A DNA stretch of 64,000 nucleotides from Ciona intestinalis (lineage: Eukaryota; Chordata; Ascidiacea; Phlebobranchia; Cionidae): positions 4,933,480-4,997,479 of the forward strand of contig NC_020168.2 in the NCBI RefSeq assembly GCF_000224145.3, in the 5' to 3' direction. The notes below the pieces were generated by a model. That model saw only the letters and a list, made by a program, of their open reading frames with translations, made no database searches and had not been told where the DNA came from. Made by a program: the position numbers and the translations under genes. Positions 1 through 11,412 of the stretch are shown piece after piece. The stretch's first letter is position 1; each line of letters begins with the position of its first letter.

Positions 1-432
1 TCGTCGAGATATTATAATGTTGATTTCAGAGTCCGTATATAAACATGTTTATATACGGACTCTGGTTGATTTACCTTAGACATGATAGATATTCTATTAT
101 TTTTTTGTTTTACACGTTACCCCGCTGCAGAAATAAAAAGTCGAGCGCCACACGCGGAATAATATGAGCGGGAATTCTAAACCAAAATCCAAACAAGTTT
201 TGTCTCGCTTGGATTGTTCAAAGTTTTCATACATACATTGCGTTACGTATTATAGCGACGTTCGAAAGACCGATTTCTGATTAATGCTATAAGTGCACTT
301 CAACAGACTATTACATTTGAATTTGTTCGATTGTCTAACACTATACAGTCAGCTATTAAATATATTCTGTTTTAGATAAACGCAACTTTGTATGCAGAGT
401 TCATTTAGATCGGATAACTATAAATATTAAAT
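1..432 (+). promoter_or_regulatory. 5' flank of TPX2 with two splice-acceptor-like sites
   Basis: No coding sequence is visible here. Near the left edge a perfect inverted repeat lies around 30-64 (GAGTCCGTATATAAACATG and its complement). T-rich tracts ending in AG lie at about 366-375 (ttctgttttag) and 398-408 (agttcatttag), the second only 25 bases before the TPX2 ATG. They could be acceptors of a 5'UTR intron or of spliced-leader trans-splicing, which is common in tunicates. No matching cis donor was identified. Confidence 0.4.
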
Positions 433-3400
433 ATGGCTGCATGGGAATATGATGCACCAAATTTTGTGGATTTTGATGCTTCGTGTGACTCAGTTGATGA
501 TGCAGAAGCATATTTTAGTAAGTTAATGCAGTTTTGTTTTAAATATATATATATATTTTAATACTCTGTATAATTTGAACAAACTTGTACTGGTAACTAC
601 AATATAGTTAGGAGTTTGAAAACTTCTGTTACTTGCTACTATAGGCATATTGTAAACAATCTTTTAGTGGCTCATCTGGTATACAAACATAGTGTATTTC
701 AGACATTTCATCCGCCGGTTAAGACTTCAATGAAGTTATTTAAAAGCTTGTTTTACAGATAGAAGACACAGTCATGAATATGGTGGAATACCAATCAACT
801 ATGAAGATGAAAGTGAAAGTATTCCAGTGGAACCAGAAATGACACAAATTTTATCAAATCCAGACCCAGTAGATAATCCCACAGAAGAAAAGGACATTTG
901 TGATCAAAATAAAGAACTAGAAGAAAATATACCTTCAACAAACCATGAAGCTGCTGAGGAAGTTAATATTGTAAATAAAGCGGATTCTACAAGTTTAATT
1001 AAACCAGGTGAATAAACAAAGCCATGCTTTATTAATTTTTTCTGGTATAGCTTATATTTATTGTACATAGCTTATTATAGAGGCATTCTTGCGGGAGAAT
1101 TCTAAAACAAAAAGAAAAAGCTGTACATTTAACCTAGCAAGAAATTTAGTTTGTTAGTTTTAATTTTTCTTTTACAGATCAAAGTCAATCAATCCAAGTT
1201 CTAGAAAATCAGGAGATTGCTGTTGAACACACTGGAGAAAAGGACCACCATGATGAAAATAATCAAGTGAAAAGTGAAATAAACACAACATCAGAATGTG
1301 ACAATGGGGAAGTTGATCCTGTGGATAAAGTGGATTCTGCTGCTGATGAACAAGTAACTCTTAAAAAAGATCTAAAGCAGAACACTGTTAAAGAGTCAAA
1401 AAAACCTGATGAAGATATAAAGCAAAAGGTGGCGGAAGAACCAATCAAATCTGAAGATCTAAACCAGAACGCTGTTGAAGAATCAATAATACATGAAGAA
1501 GATTTGAAGCAGAAGTTACAAATGCAGCATGAAAGTGGGGAGGTGGCTATTTCTGAAGTTACAATAAAACAAGAATGCATTAAACTCTCCATACCAGCTG
1601 TTCAAGACATTAAACTACAAAGTGACAATATAAATACAAAAGAAGAAAGTGTTACACCCTCTGAGGTTGACACAAGTGAAAAAAAGGCTTATTCCAATAT
1701 AATGACTCCAAGCCGACTTGCTTCGTGGAATACTGCAAAACCCAAAGTTGTACCAAAAGCAAAACTTGTAAAAAGGTGATTACGGATTATGATTTATGCT
1801 TGACCAAGATATATTTCTAATTTTATCATCACAATTTTTAAATAATTTAACCAGTAGTCAGTGTAATGTATGTTATATATCCTATAGTGCACCCAAGAAA
1901 TCAGCTACACCAAACGCCCCAAAGCCACAATTGAGAAGAAGTATTCGAAATACTGACAACATTTACAAAACTCCAGAACCTCCTATAAAGAAGAAAAAAC
2001 TAAACAAGTACAAATTTGTTTGCAAGATTTATTTCTAAACCTGTTTACACACGATAAAAACTGAAACTTTTGCAACAAATTTTGAAACCTTTTCTTTATA
2101 AATGTTTTCTTATGCAAAGGAATCCAAACAATGCATGATTTAACTTTTTCAGTAAGTAATAATCGTCGGAACGTTTACTAAAATACTAGTTGCCCAGGGG
2201 TTAAGAAGCACAAAGCACTCTAAGCACTCATATGAAGGGGTTATAACGTTTGACTAATTTAAGCAGTAAGTTGTGACCATGGAATCTTGGATCACAGGTT
2301 CTGTGTAATATTTCATTTATTTTTTCCAGCTTATTAGTTCATTTTTTAGCACTTGCAATTTACAAGTAATATGCTTGATCTTTTGCAGTGAACCCAAGAA
2401 AAACAATCATAAAAGAATCTTAACAAGTGAAGAGAGACAGTTAGAGGAAGTAAAGTGTGCAAAGGAGAAGGCACAACAAATAAAACACGATTCTGAAATG
2501 TCGCTAAAGAAAATCAGATCAAGACGAATGCCATCTTGGAACATGAAAACAAAACCAAGTCTAACTGTTCCTAAAGGTTAGTTTACATTGTTGTTTTATA
2601 TGTTTTTTAAAAGGTATGTACCAATTTACTTTAGTATGGATATTTACTATTTGCTGACAAAAAATGTACTAATTTAATTTTCCATAAATTCGGCTGTTAA
2701 ATTTTCTGTGGTATGAATCGATTATGTATTTTAAACTTGAACGTTATTTACTTTTTAAGAGTTTCAGTTTAAAACAACTGACCGAGCTACCAAAGCTCAT
2801 CCGATGTCAACAAGATCAGACTCTGCAGCTTCTTCTTCAAATGATTTCATGAAAGACTTAAGAAAACATAATCCTTCACCTGTAAGAAGACTATGTTTAA
2901 ACCAGTTTTTATAACTCCTTGGTTAAACTAATTTTGACTCTCTGGTTAAACATTTTTTTAACCTTTTTGGTTACACTGTGTTTATAAAGTTTATTTTAAA
3001 CTAAATCACTTTTATTTATTCAGCACAAACTAAAACCTACAGTGGTGAAGCCTTTTCATTTCTCTGATGATAATAAAAAAGCAAAAAGAAAGCTTGAGAG
3101 GGATGCTGACCATGGTTCAGCGTTTGTACCAATGGCTGCGGTGATCAGAGATTTTCATAAGTCAACTCCAAAACGCTTCAGAGCCCGTAATGAAAATGTT
3201 CCCCTTGCCAAAAGTAAGTTAAATAAATATCTGCTAAAACCCATCCATTTAAAGCCTGGAAGGAAAATGCTGTACCCCCTTTAAAAATTTTGCTAAAAAC
3301 TATTAATTTTTTTGCTAATTTAATTGACAGATGGTCCCATGAAAGCGCTTAAAGTGACAATCCCAAAAACTCCTCATTTCTCGAAAATTAGGAGTCGTCC

Positions 3401-5612
3401 AATTGCAACTATGAGTGCAAAGGAAAAAGAAGAACTGGAAGTTCAAGAAATGAAAAAGTAAGCTCACAAACTTTGTGTATAGGTTACTTAATACTGTCTA
3501 TTTGGAAAGATTTTAACTTTTGTTTTGTTAAAACTAGCTACCAGTTTAAAGCCAAAGAAGTCAGCAACACAGAGGTTACACTTAAAAAAGTGGAAAAGAA
3601 ACCATCGACAGTACCTGTTGAATTCAATCTTCATACTGAAAATCGTACTTCAAAGCAAGAGGATCATGAAATAAAACAGAAACCATTCAAAGCTCGGCCA
3701 GTTCCTGTAGCCATATTGGAAAAACCAACCGTAAGTAAAAGTAATATAGAAATGCAGAGTATTAAAGTGGGTTGTTGTTTGGCATGAAAAGTATGAAATG
3801 GCCACAATAACATAGGTTTATTTGCGTTGGTATGCATATTTTTCATGTTTTCATTCCTGAATAAATACAGCGCAGGTCTGTATTTTCAATTTGTAATTAG
3901 TCATCAACATGAATATTATTTATGTTTTTACTCTGTTCTATTCCTGTATCCATTGCTTTACGCTTCATATTTATTCAAGGGAATCAAAGAGAAACAAGTG
4001 GCTGAAGTTACGATTCCTCAAAGTCCAGCGTTTGCACTGAAACACAGGATCAAACCACCGCCAGTTGTACCGGACAAGGTAGGGCTCACACTTAACCCAA
4101 TAACATATGCTTGGTTAATGTTAAATAAGAGACAACTTTATATTTTTCTCCATTTTTTTCCAGAATTCCACAAAGCCCACATATTACCACCCTCCCCCCA
4201 TCTTCGGTGTTCCATTCATGCCTAAAGTTGTTTCAACTAAACTAGAAGTGAAACCATTTTCCTTTGACAAATCTGACAAAGAACGATTTGCTAAGAAACA
4301 GGAAAAAATAAAGCAACAAAAAGAAAAAGAGGCAGAGGTAAAATTTGTTATCTTAAATTTACTCTGCAGATGTTTCTTGTTTTAAGTTTAAATGATTATA
4401 CGTTTTTAATTTATTTTTAGGTATTAACAACGTCAACCATTGGAACCTATTTGTTTAAATAATGTAAATGTTTAAAGGAAACCAGTTCCTTTTAATTGAG
4501 ATTTAGTAAGATAACAATATCTTAGTATTAGTAATATAACAACTATTGTAAAACATTTTTTTAGTAATTTATGTAAAAGATTTCAGGCATCTACCTATTA
4601 ATAGAGTTTTCTGAGGTATGTGTAAAAGCACCAACCAAGATTCTTATTGATTTTTTTCCAAACTGACACAGGTTGCCGTGTTCACTGCAAACCCCGTGCC
4701 TTCCACAATCACTCATGCAGAACCCGTTTTAGCAAACAAAAAAAGCAAGGAACCAACAAAAGCCAAACCTTTCAACCTGGAAACTGACCATAGAGCTGCA
4801 AATCGGGCTGAAAAATGGAGCAAGAATGTAAAATATCAGTTTCAAATATGAAGTAAACAAGTTGACAGTTTGATTTATTTTCACACAGGTCGAGGATGAA
4901 GTACAGCAACTACGTGACAAAACACTATTCAAAGCAAACACCGATATCGATGTTGTTCTGAAAAAACCATGGAAGCCAAAAAAATTAAGCAGAGACCCAG
5001 TCGGTAAGTTACTCATCATCCAAGTACATGTGAATGGATTGATTTTTACACACAGTGATATTAAAATGGATCATCATTTTCATGATTTTTACACACAGTG
5101 ATATTAAAGTGGGGCTCAGCGTGCTCTGATATGTTTATTTATGCACATTATCAGATCGTGAAAATGATGTTTTATTTGTTTATTTTCGCACATTAAACAT
5201 CACTCTTTCTTTGCATGTTCTGTGTTCCCGGTGATTGCAACAGACACAAGTTCGTATTTGTTCTTTAAAACTTACTTGCGTTCATAAGGACGAAACTAAT
5301 GAATCGGTTTGTTAATTAGTTTATTTTATTTCAGTTGCTATGGATCCGCATTTACATTCCGATGAGCGGGCAAAAGAAAGAAGACTTTTTGACGAAAAAC
5401 TTGCATTTGAAAAGCAGCAGATGGCTAAATTGTTGGAGGAACAAAAAAAGAAACAAGAGTTGCAGGACAAAGAAGAGATCGCTCGACTCCGTAAGAGCAT
5501 GGAACACAAGGCATCAGAGATCAAGCATTATAAAACTGTCACAGTTGCTCTGAGTGAAAAGAAATTGACAGAGCCACATTCTCCTCACTTTTCAACAAGA
5601 TTTAAGAAGTGA
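433..5612 (+). CDS. TPX2: TPX2 spindle assembly / microtubule nucleation factor
   Basis: TPX2 targets and activates Aurora A and promotes branching microtubule nucleation at the spindle; importin-alpha holds it inactive until RanGTP releases it. I place 14 exons: 433-517, 759-1007, 1178-1775, 1888-2007, 2389-2576, 2760-2881, 3024-3213, 3331-3457, 3538-3730, 3980-4078, 4164-4337, 4672-4827, 4889-5003 and 5335-5612, with consistent phases where I checked. The N-terminus has the YDAPNFVDFD motif of the Aurora-binding segment. The middle is a low-complexity acidic/lysine-rich region. The KEFQFKTTDRA-type motifs and the C-terminal TPX2 domain (DERAKERRLFDEKLAFEK, then a charged helix, ending SPHFSTRFKK) are diagnostic. 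The start is the first ATG in frame with the conserved N-terminus. The residue order matches vertebrate TPX2 throughout; exact exon ends in the middle region are less certain. Confidence 0.94.
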
Positions 5613-6017
5613 AGATCCCTATTTTTGTACATAGCAACTTCTTGTACATGCATGCGTTAACTGATAAACTGAACTTTATCTTCTGCTTGGTAAAAAATAA
5701 CAACATGTACATAGTTTGTAATATTGTTACAATTTATCTGTGTGTAGGGGCATTTTTAACAGTTGGTTTTTAATTTCATGCTCTAAACACACCATTTTCA
5801 AAACCTCTTACTAATTCAGCGCACATTCATGAACTTTCACAAATTATCCTGCCTTAGTGTCTAAAATTGATAAAAGCAATTTTATTTATTAGATTTTATT
5901 CTTTGAAAGTACTGAAACACAATTCTTGCATAGGCTACTGTACGGAAATATTTAACATATATATACATACACATCAAGCAGGGTTTAAAGTTTTACAAAA
6001 GTAGTAAAATAATAAAA
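5613..6017. other. convergent 3' flank of TPX2 and the small minus-strand gene
   Basis: AT-rich spacer between two converging genes. It holds TPX2 3'UTR sequence and an AATAAA at 6011-6016. A short (TA)n run lies near 5950. No other gene is visible. Confidence 0.5.
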
Positions 6018-6457
6018 TTAAGGTGCAGGGGGCTTTGGAAGAAAGACTTGTCTCTGCAATTTTTGATTAATATCATTTAAAACAATAGCTGAAAGTAGGT
6101 GTTGCTCTTTTGTTTCGCTTGTTGGCTGTGTTGATGATTCGTCCTGAAACAAAGTTTTATATGGGTATGTCCCAATACATTCTTGTCAATAAACCGCAGT
6201 TAAAAGCAATCTGTTACCTTTGATACATTTTGTTGATTTGCATCAGCTACGATCTTTGTCGGTTCTATAACGAAGTCTACATTAAGAACTGTGTAACTTA
6301 AACCTAGATTAGCTGCATACCTGAAGGTTGCTGGACGTCACTCGAACTGCCTCCATTTCGTTTCTGGTAAAAGTTAAAATAGAAACTAGATTAAAAGCCA
6401 TGTTAAAATATTACACTTCCATTTAGTTGTTTTACTAACCTGTCGATTTTCCTCCAT
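6018..6457 (-). CDS. small spliced gene, unrecognised (about 77 aa)
   Basis: Four short exons with good GT-AG borders can be linked on the minus strand: about 6457-6440 (MEENRQ), 6365-6321 (Lys/Gly/Ser-rich), about 6275-6219 (EPTKIVADANQQNVSK) and 6143-6018, ending QRQVFLPKPPAP and a TAA. The last exon has a likely helix (HLLSAIVLNDINQKLQ). I do not recognise the family. The first exon stays open upstream for about 30 codons without an ATG; that stretch (RNGRYASVEIVERQNELAVV) loosely resembles the Tudor-like N-terminus of kinesin-13 proteins, so the true start may lie in an unseen exon. The gene lies downstream of TMX3 on the same strand, about 560 bases away. The exon chain is an inference from splice signals and phase. 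Confidence 0.4.
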
Positions 6458-7019
6458 GTACACAACAGCTAACTCATTTTGCCGCTCAACTATTTCAACT
6501 GAAGCATAACGGCCGTTTCGATGAACGCGGCATTTTGCGCTCACTGGTTAACCGCTATTTGCACAACGCTTGAGTTTCATAAAGTGCCACACCGAGCACA
6601 CGGTTGAGCAAACCGACCTAAGTACACGACACGGTCTTAACGAATGTAAAGTCCGTTTAATACAACGGTTACAATACGACAGACAAAAAACGTGTACTTG
6701 AATGAAATAGTGCATTATATCAATGTCGTGTGTGCTAGCACTAGGTAGAGCGTACAGCATGAAAACCGTGAAGACAAGGGCACGTTATTGAACATCTCTT
6801 TGTGCAGGCCCAATACATTGGTTTTAAACTACAATGATAACACTGTTGTTTACCGTTTTCAAAGGGCATACAGCAGAACACAAAAACATGACTTTTTTCA
6901 TTAGGGGAGTACGGGCTGGGTCAAGCCCAATACATTTACAACAACATTTATTCTTATTCAGCTTGCGGGGGATAACTTGGCATCACATTTTTTATTCCAG
7001 AAGTTTTGCCAAAGCTTCT
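6458..7019. other. spacer between TMX3 3' end and the small gene
   Basis: Probable TMX3 3'UTR and 5' flank of the small minus-strand gene. An acceptor-like tract, reading ttaaccag on the minus strand, lies at about 6551-6558. I see no coding sequence that I can support and no repeat. Confidence 0.35.
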
Positions 7020-8978
7020 TTATCCTGTTTCTTCTTGTGGCTTAATGTTGACTCGCTGTCTTACACCTTCACTAGAATCTCCAATAGCAAGATCTTCATG
7101 CAATAACTCTTCTTCCAATTCAGTATTCTGTTCCAAGTCATCAGGGTTGTATGGAGGTAGATCATCTTCTTCCTCATCCTCATCATCTGTGTATTGCTCT
7201 CCATCTTCTTGACCATCTGTTATTGAACAGAGGCAAACACACAATCCCGAGATTACAACTGTTGGAAGCAGAATGACCAAACTGGCTATGATTGGACTCT
7301 CACGGAAAAAACCCTGTTGAAAAAATCCTATTTGTTAATTCAGACTCAATAGAGTTACAATTTACATACCACAACTGAACCAATTGCATCAGTTACGAAT
7401 CTTTTAGTTTGTTGCCAAAACCCACGACCTCCTTTTGGTTCAATTACACCATCTTTGATATCTTTAAAGAATTTTGTAACCTCTTTTTCATTTAATTTAC
7501 TTTCGCAATCGCCTTCCTCACATAGAGTGTAGTATTCATAGGAATTTGTGTCAAATACCACCAGATTTGGTACAGAAATTGTACTAAGAGGTTCAAATGA
7601 CACGTTATTATTATATGTAATTAGAAATAATCTTCCATAACAAAACATACCCATATGTCATGCTGTTGACTATCCCATTTCCCTCCACCCAGCAAAATGT
7701 ATATGGGTAGTTTCGTTTTAAAGCAATGTCCTTCATTGTCGTGTTAAATTTGTCATTTTTGTTCACAGCTGCAACAGCAAAGCGCAGACCAGCACCTCTC
7801 AAACTATGGTAACTCATACCTATAAGATATTATTCAAGACAAAGGTATGTAAAATAAAAATTATCAAACCAGTTAAAGCATTGTAGCTTGGAAACTGTTC
7901 AGAACGAATCCACATTTGCACAAAATCGGAACTCATTGGGTTTGCTGGCATTTCGTAAAATTTTTTGTCTTTAAACACAACAACAGTTGGTGTAGTTTCA
8001 ATCTTCATGCCCTGATAGAAATTGCAGTAATAAAAATTATGTTTTATAACTAATTATTTCTTCGCTGAATCAATTTAACTACACTTCATTTATGGTAAAC
8101 TAACCTTAAGTATCGAGACGTCCCGAATGGAGTAAAAATCAATGCTGGTGAACAAGGAATTTGCGGTTTCATCAAACATTTTTCTTAAGTTTGTATCAGC
8201 AGCTCCAACATAAGCAAAAAACACTGTTGAGCGCTGTTTAATTTGAAGAAATTCAGCATGGTTACGAATATCCACAACTGAAGGCCTGAAAAGAAAAAAA
8301 TAAATGAGCTATTGATCTTACAGGGATAACAAAAATGGGATAGAAAAAAGAACTTTTTTATTTACCCCTTTGCACGGCTGACAAAAGAAACAATATTTTC
8401 TTTTGATCTTGGGCCATCATAATCAAATGTTGTACCATGTTTGAAGAACTTAATTGTTGGAAAACCACGGACTTGGTATTTTGATGTGATGGCGGAATAC
8501 CTTGTAATAGTAAAATATTAGACACTAAGAAATCACAAGTAAATATTTAATAGACCTAAGTTTAGATTTATTTGATAGCGTTTAATTAATAATATTTAAC
8601 AAAAAAATATATTAACTTATTAGGATCATCAATTTACTTAGTAGCATCAAGGCGTGCCACAGAAACTTCAGAATTCCCCTTTGCAAGTTCTGCTCCAACC
8701 TCTATCCATGTTGGCTCTAAATTTTTGCAATGGCCACACCACGGAGCATAGAACATCACCAGCCATAATCCTTGAGATTCAACTTTTAAAAACCTGTAGT
8801 AAAGTTATATGATAAATACATAGCAATTTTTTCATTAATGTAGTACAGTATTAGATAAAACTTTTTAATAAAATAAGTATGATTTAATAGTTTTTGAATA
8901 CCTTTCATCCAATTCCAGTACACGTCCTTCAGCGCCCCAACAAACTAATATGACAAGGAATAGGATCTTATTCCACAT
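7020..8978 (-). CDS. TMX3: TMX3, ER protein disulfide-isomerase-like membrane protein
   Basis: TMX3 is a type I ER membrane oxidoreductase with a lumenal thioredoxin domain. The start at 8978 opens a signal peptide (MWNKILFLVILVCWGAEG). Exon 2 carries the active site FYAPWCGHCKNLEP, followed by the Trx continuation QVRGFPTIKFF in exon 3. Exons 4-7 match the b and b' Trx-like folds (IETTPTVVVFKD, NLVVFDTNSYEYY). The last exon has one membrane segment (SLVILLPTVVISGLCVCLC) and an acidic cytosolic tail. Exons are about 8978-8902, 8793-8639, 8501-8365, 8287-8105, 8009-7868, 7817-7650, 7616-7369 and 7315-7020. The tail stops at EETG without the KKXX-type ending of vertebrate TMX3; another frame over the last 45 bases reads KKKQDKEALAKLLE. 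The gene is divergent from PEX6 and shares its promoter region. Confidence 0.92.
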
Positions 8979-9469
8979 GATTTAGAATATCTGAATTGTG
9001 GATCGGTTCCGAAATAAAGCGCGGCGTATTTATTAAGCTTTTAACCTCGCCTTTCCGGAGTTTTCCTTAGAAGCGCATATGTTGTTGTTGCTTGAGGGGA
9101 AAGTGAATATATAATATGTCAAAAATAATGCTCAAGAACAAAATATGAAGATTAAACTGTTAAAGTTTTATAAAAAAAAACGCTTTACCGCATATTATTG
9201 TATTTATTTACAACCGAAAAACCGGGAAAATTATGGTAAATGGTTTTGTCCCTTAAACGCGCATTGTAGCGCTTTGGGGAATACACCTAAATCACGTGGA
9301 AACTTTGTTTACATTTGCTGGTTCCCACTTTAACCCTACCGGCGAGCCGGGATCATAGAAACATTAAATATTCAAATCTGCAAGTCATCATTAATTCTGA
9401 CAAGATTCTCAACTCGAAATTCTTAGCGGTCTGCGACAAGGTGTGGTATGATTTCTGGTTAAGAATTTT

Positions 9470-10170
9470 CTTGTGTAACAGGGTGTGTCGTGCTAAATGT
9501 TAATGTATTGTTATTGGGAAAAGTTAACAGTTTTCACGTGTGACAGGGTGTGTTATTCTAAATGTTGAGAATTTCTTCCTGTGACAGGGTGTGTCGTGCT
9601 AAATGTTAATGTTTTGTTATTGGGAAAAGTTAACAGTTTTCACGTGTGACAGGGTGTGTTATTCTAAATGTTAAGAATTTTCTCGTGTGGCAGGGTGTGT
9701 CGTGCTAAATGTTAATGTTTTGTTTTTGGGAAAGTTAAAGTTTTCTCCTGTGGCAGGGTGTGTCGTGCTAAATGTTAATGTTTTGTTTTTGGGAAAAGTT
9801 AAGAGTTTTCTCGTGTGACAGGGTGTGTTATTCTAAATGTTGAGAATTTTCTCGTGTGGCAGGGTGTGTCGTGCTAAATGTTAATGTATTGTTATTGGGA
9901 AAAGTTAAGAGTTTTCTCGTGTGACAGGGTGTGTTATTCTAAATGTTGAGAATTTTCTCGTGTGGCAGGGTGTGTCGTGCTAAATGTTAAGATTTTTTTT
10001 TTGGAAAATGTAAGAGTTTTCACGTGTGAGGTGTGACAGGGTGTGTTATTCTAAATGTTGAGAATTTCTTCGTGTGACAGGGTGTGTCGTGCTAAATGTT
10101 AAGATTTTGTTATTGGGAAAAGTTAAGAATTTTCTTGTGTGAAAGGTTGTGTCGTGTTAAATGTTAAGAT
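9470..10170 (+). repeat. minisatellite inside the transposon's inverted repeat
   Basis: Two alternating units share the core GACAGGGTGTGT or GGCAGGGTGTGT. The short unit (about 41 bp) continues TATTCTAAATGTTGAGAATTT. The long unit (about 65 bp) continues CGTGCTAAATGTTAATG, then TTGGGAAAAGTTAA. About six to seven composite units are present with scattered substitutions. The same units in reverse orientation fill 12346-12590. Confidence 0.9.
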
Positions 10171-10259
10171 TTCGTTCCAACTTTTTGATATAGAAATTGA
10201 CTGCATTTTAGATGGAAAATAGATTTGATTTTCGATTTAGTAACATAGCATTTTTTAGC

Positions 10260-10680
10260 AGTTCAAACAACCCCAGCCCAACCCCAACAAACCCTACCCC
10301 AACAAACCCTACTCCAACACCAGCAATCCCAAACCGTAAGTCTTTGGTTTCCAAATTGTGTTACTTTGTAATTGCGGACTGTTGTTAATCATTTTTATTT
10401 TTTGTAGAACACAAAAGAACAAGAAAGTAAGTATAAGTTTTAAACAATTCTTTTTTGTTTGTATGTTAGTGGCAATAGTTTTATATATATATATATATAT
10501 ATAATTTAATTTTTTCAGATATATCGGCAAAAGCCGATTTGAGTTTTTGCAACGGTAAGTGATAATGATGTTTTTGTTATAACTTATAATATTTAAAGTT
10601 AAACATTTAAACTGTCTTAACTTTTATAGTAAAGGAGTTATTCCGGAAGGAAAAAAGTAAGTATAATTTATATCTACAGT
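10260..10680 (+). other. exon-like blocks within the transposon
   Basis: Four short segments are each bracketed by T-rich AG acceptors and GTAAGT-like donors: about 10261-10338 (Asn/Pro/Thr-rich tandem codons), 10408-10428, 10520-10554 and 10629-10657. They look like the 5' exons of a gene carried by the element. A (TA)n tract lies in one intron near 10485. The product is not recognised. The chain is inferred from splice signals only. Confidence 0.45.
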
Positions 10681-10706
10681 GTTTAACTAAATTGCAATTG
10701 TTGTAC

Positions 10707-11206
10707 NNNNNNNNNNNNNNNNNNNNNNNNNNNNNNNNNNNNNNNNNNNNNNNNNNNNNNNNNNNNNNNNNNNNNNNNNNNNNNNNNNNNNNNNNNNNNN
10801 NNNNNNNNNNNNNNNNNNNNNNNNNNNNNNNNNNNNNNNNNNNNNNNNNNNNNNNNNNNNNNNNNNNNNNNNNNNNNNNNNNNNNNNNNNNNNNNNNNNN
10901 NNNNNNNNNNNNNNNNNNNNNNNNNNNNNNNNNNNNNNNNNNNNNNNNNNNNNNNNNNNNNNNNNNNNNNNNNNNNNNNNNNNNNNNNNNNNNNNNNNNN
11001 NNNNNNNNNNNNNNNNNNNNNNNNNNNNNNNNNNNNNNNNNNNNNNNNNNNNNNNNNNNNNNNNNNNNNNNNNNNNNNNNNNNNNNNNNNNNNNNNNNNN
11101 NNNNNNNNNNNNNNNNNNNNNNNNNNNNNNNNNNNNNNNNNNNNNNNNNNNNNNNNNNNNNNNNNNNNNNNNNNNNNNNNNNNNNNNNNNNNNNNNNNNN
11201 NNNNNN
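10707..11206. other. assembly gap (500 N)
   Basis: A run of 500 N. By the haplotype reading it hides the transposon's interior. It joins the filled-allele contig to an alternative-haplotype contig. Confidence 0.95.
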
Positions 11207-11412
11207 TGAGATTCAACTTTTAAAAACCTGTAGTAAAGTTATATGATAAATACATAGCAAATTTTTCATTAATGTAGTACAGTATTAGATAAAACTTTTT
11301 AATAAAATAAGTATGATTTAATAGTTTTTGAATACCTTTCATCCAATTCAAGTACACGTCCTTCAGCGCCCCAACAAACTAATATGACAAGGAATAGGAT
11401 CTTATTCCACAT
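11207..11412 (-). other. allelic second copy of the TMX3 5' end
   Basis: This repeats 8773-8978 almost base for base: the first bases of TMX3 exon 2, intron 1 and exon 1 with the start ATG at 11412. Sparse single-base differences are of allelic type. It is the other haplotype, not a second gene. Confidence 0.9.

Larger units (their letters stand above)
9320..10706 (+). mobile_element. Foldback/MULE-like DNA transposon, left end
   Basis: The element starts with GGTTCCCACTTTAACC at 9320, directly after the host 9-mer ACATTTGCT (9311-9319). The same terminal sequence occurs in reverse complement at 12346-12732, followed by a second ACATTTGCT. The terminal repeat contains a non-repetitive outer part (9320-9470), then about 700 bases of minisatellite, then unique sequence with exon-like blocks, and runs into an N gap. 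Long inverted repeats built from tandem repeats together with a 9-bp target duplication are the hallmark of Foldback/Rehavkus-type relatives of Mutator elements. The assignment is by structure only; no transposase is visible because the centre is in the gap. Confidence 0.8.

Noticed and set aside
1263-1592. 109-codon minus-strand frame
   Set aside because: Antisense of the large TPX2 exon 3; the plus strand carries the conserved protein.
7006-7212. Ser-rich plus-strand frame (long serine run)
   Set aside because: It is the antisense shadow of the acidic TMX3 tail codons.
9470-10170. CRISPR-like array of regularly spaced repeats
   Set aside because: The units are contiguous minisatellite with diverged copies, sit inside a transposon terminus, and the genome is eukaryotic.
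10683-11246. Long open frames across 10.7-11.2, 17.4-18.1 and 51.0-51.3 kb
   Set aside because: They are made of N runs and carry no sequence information.
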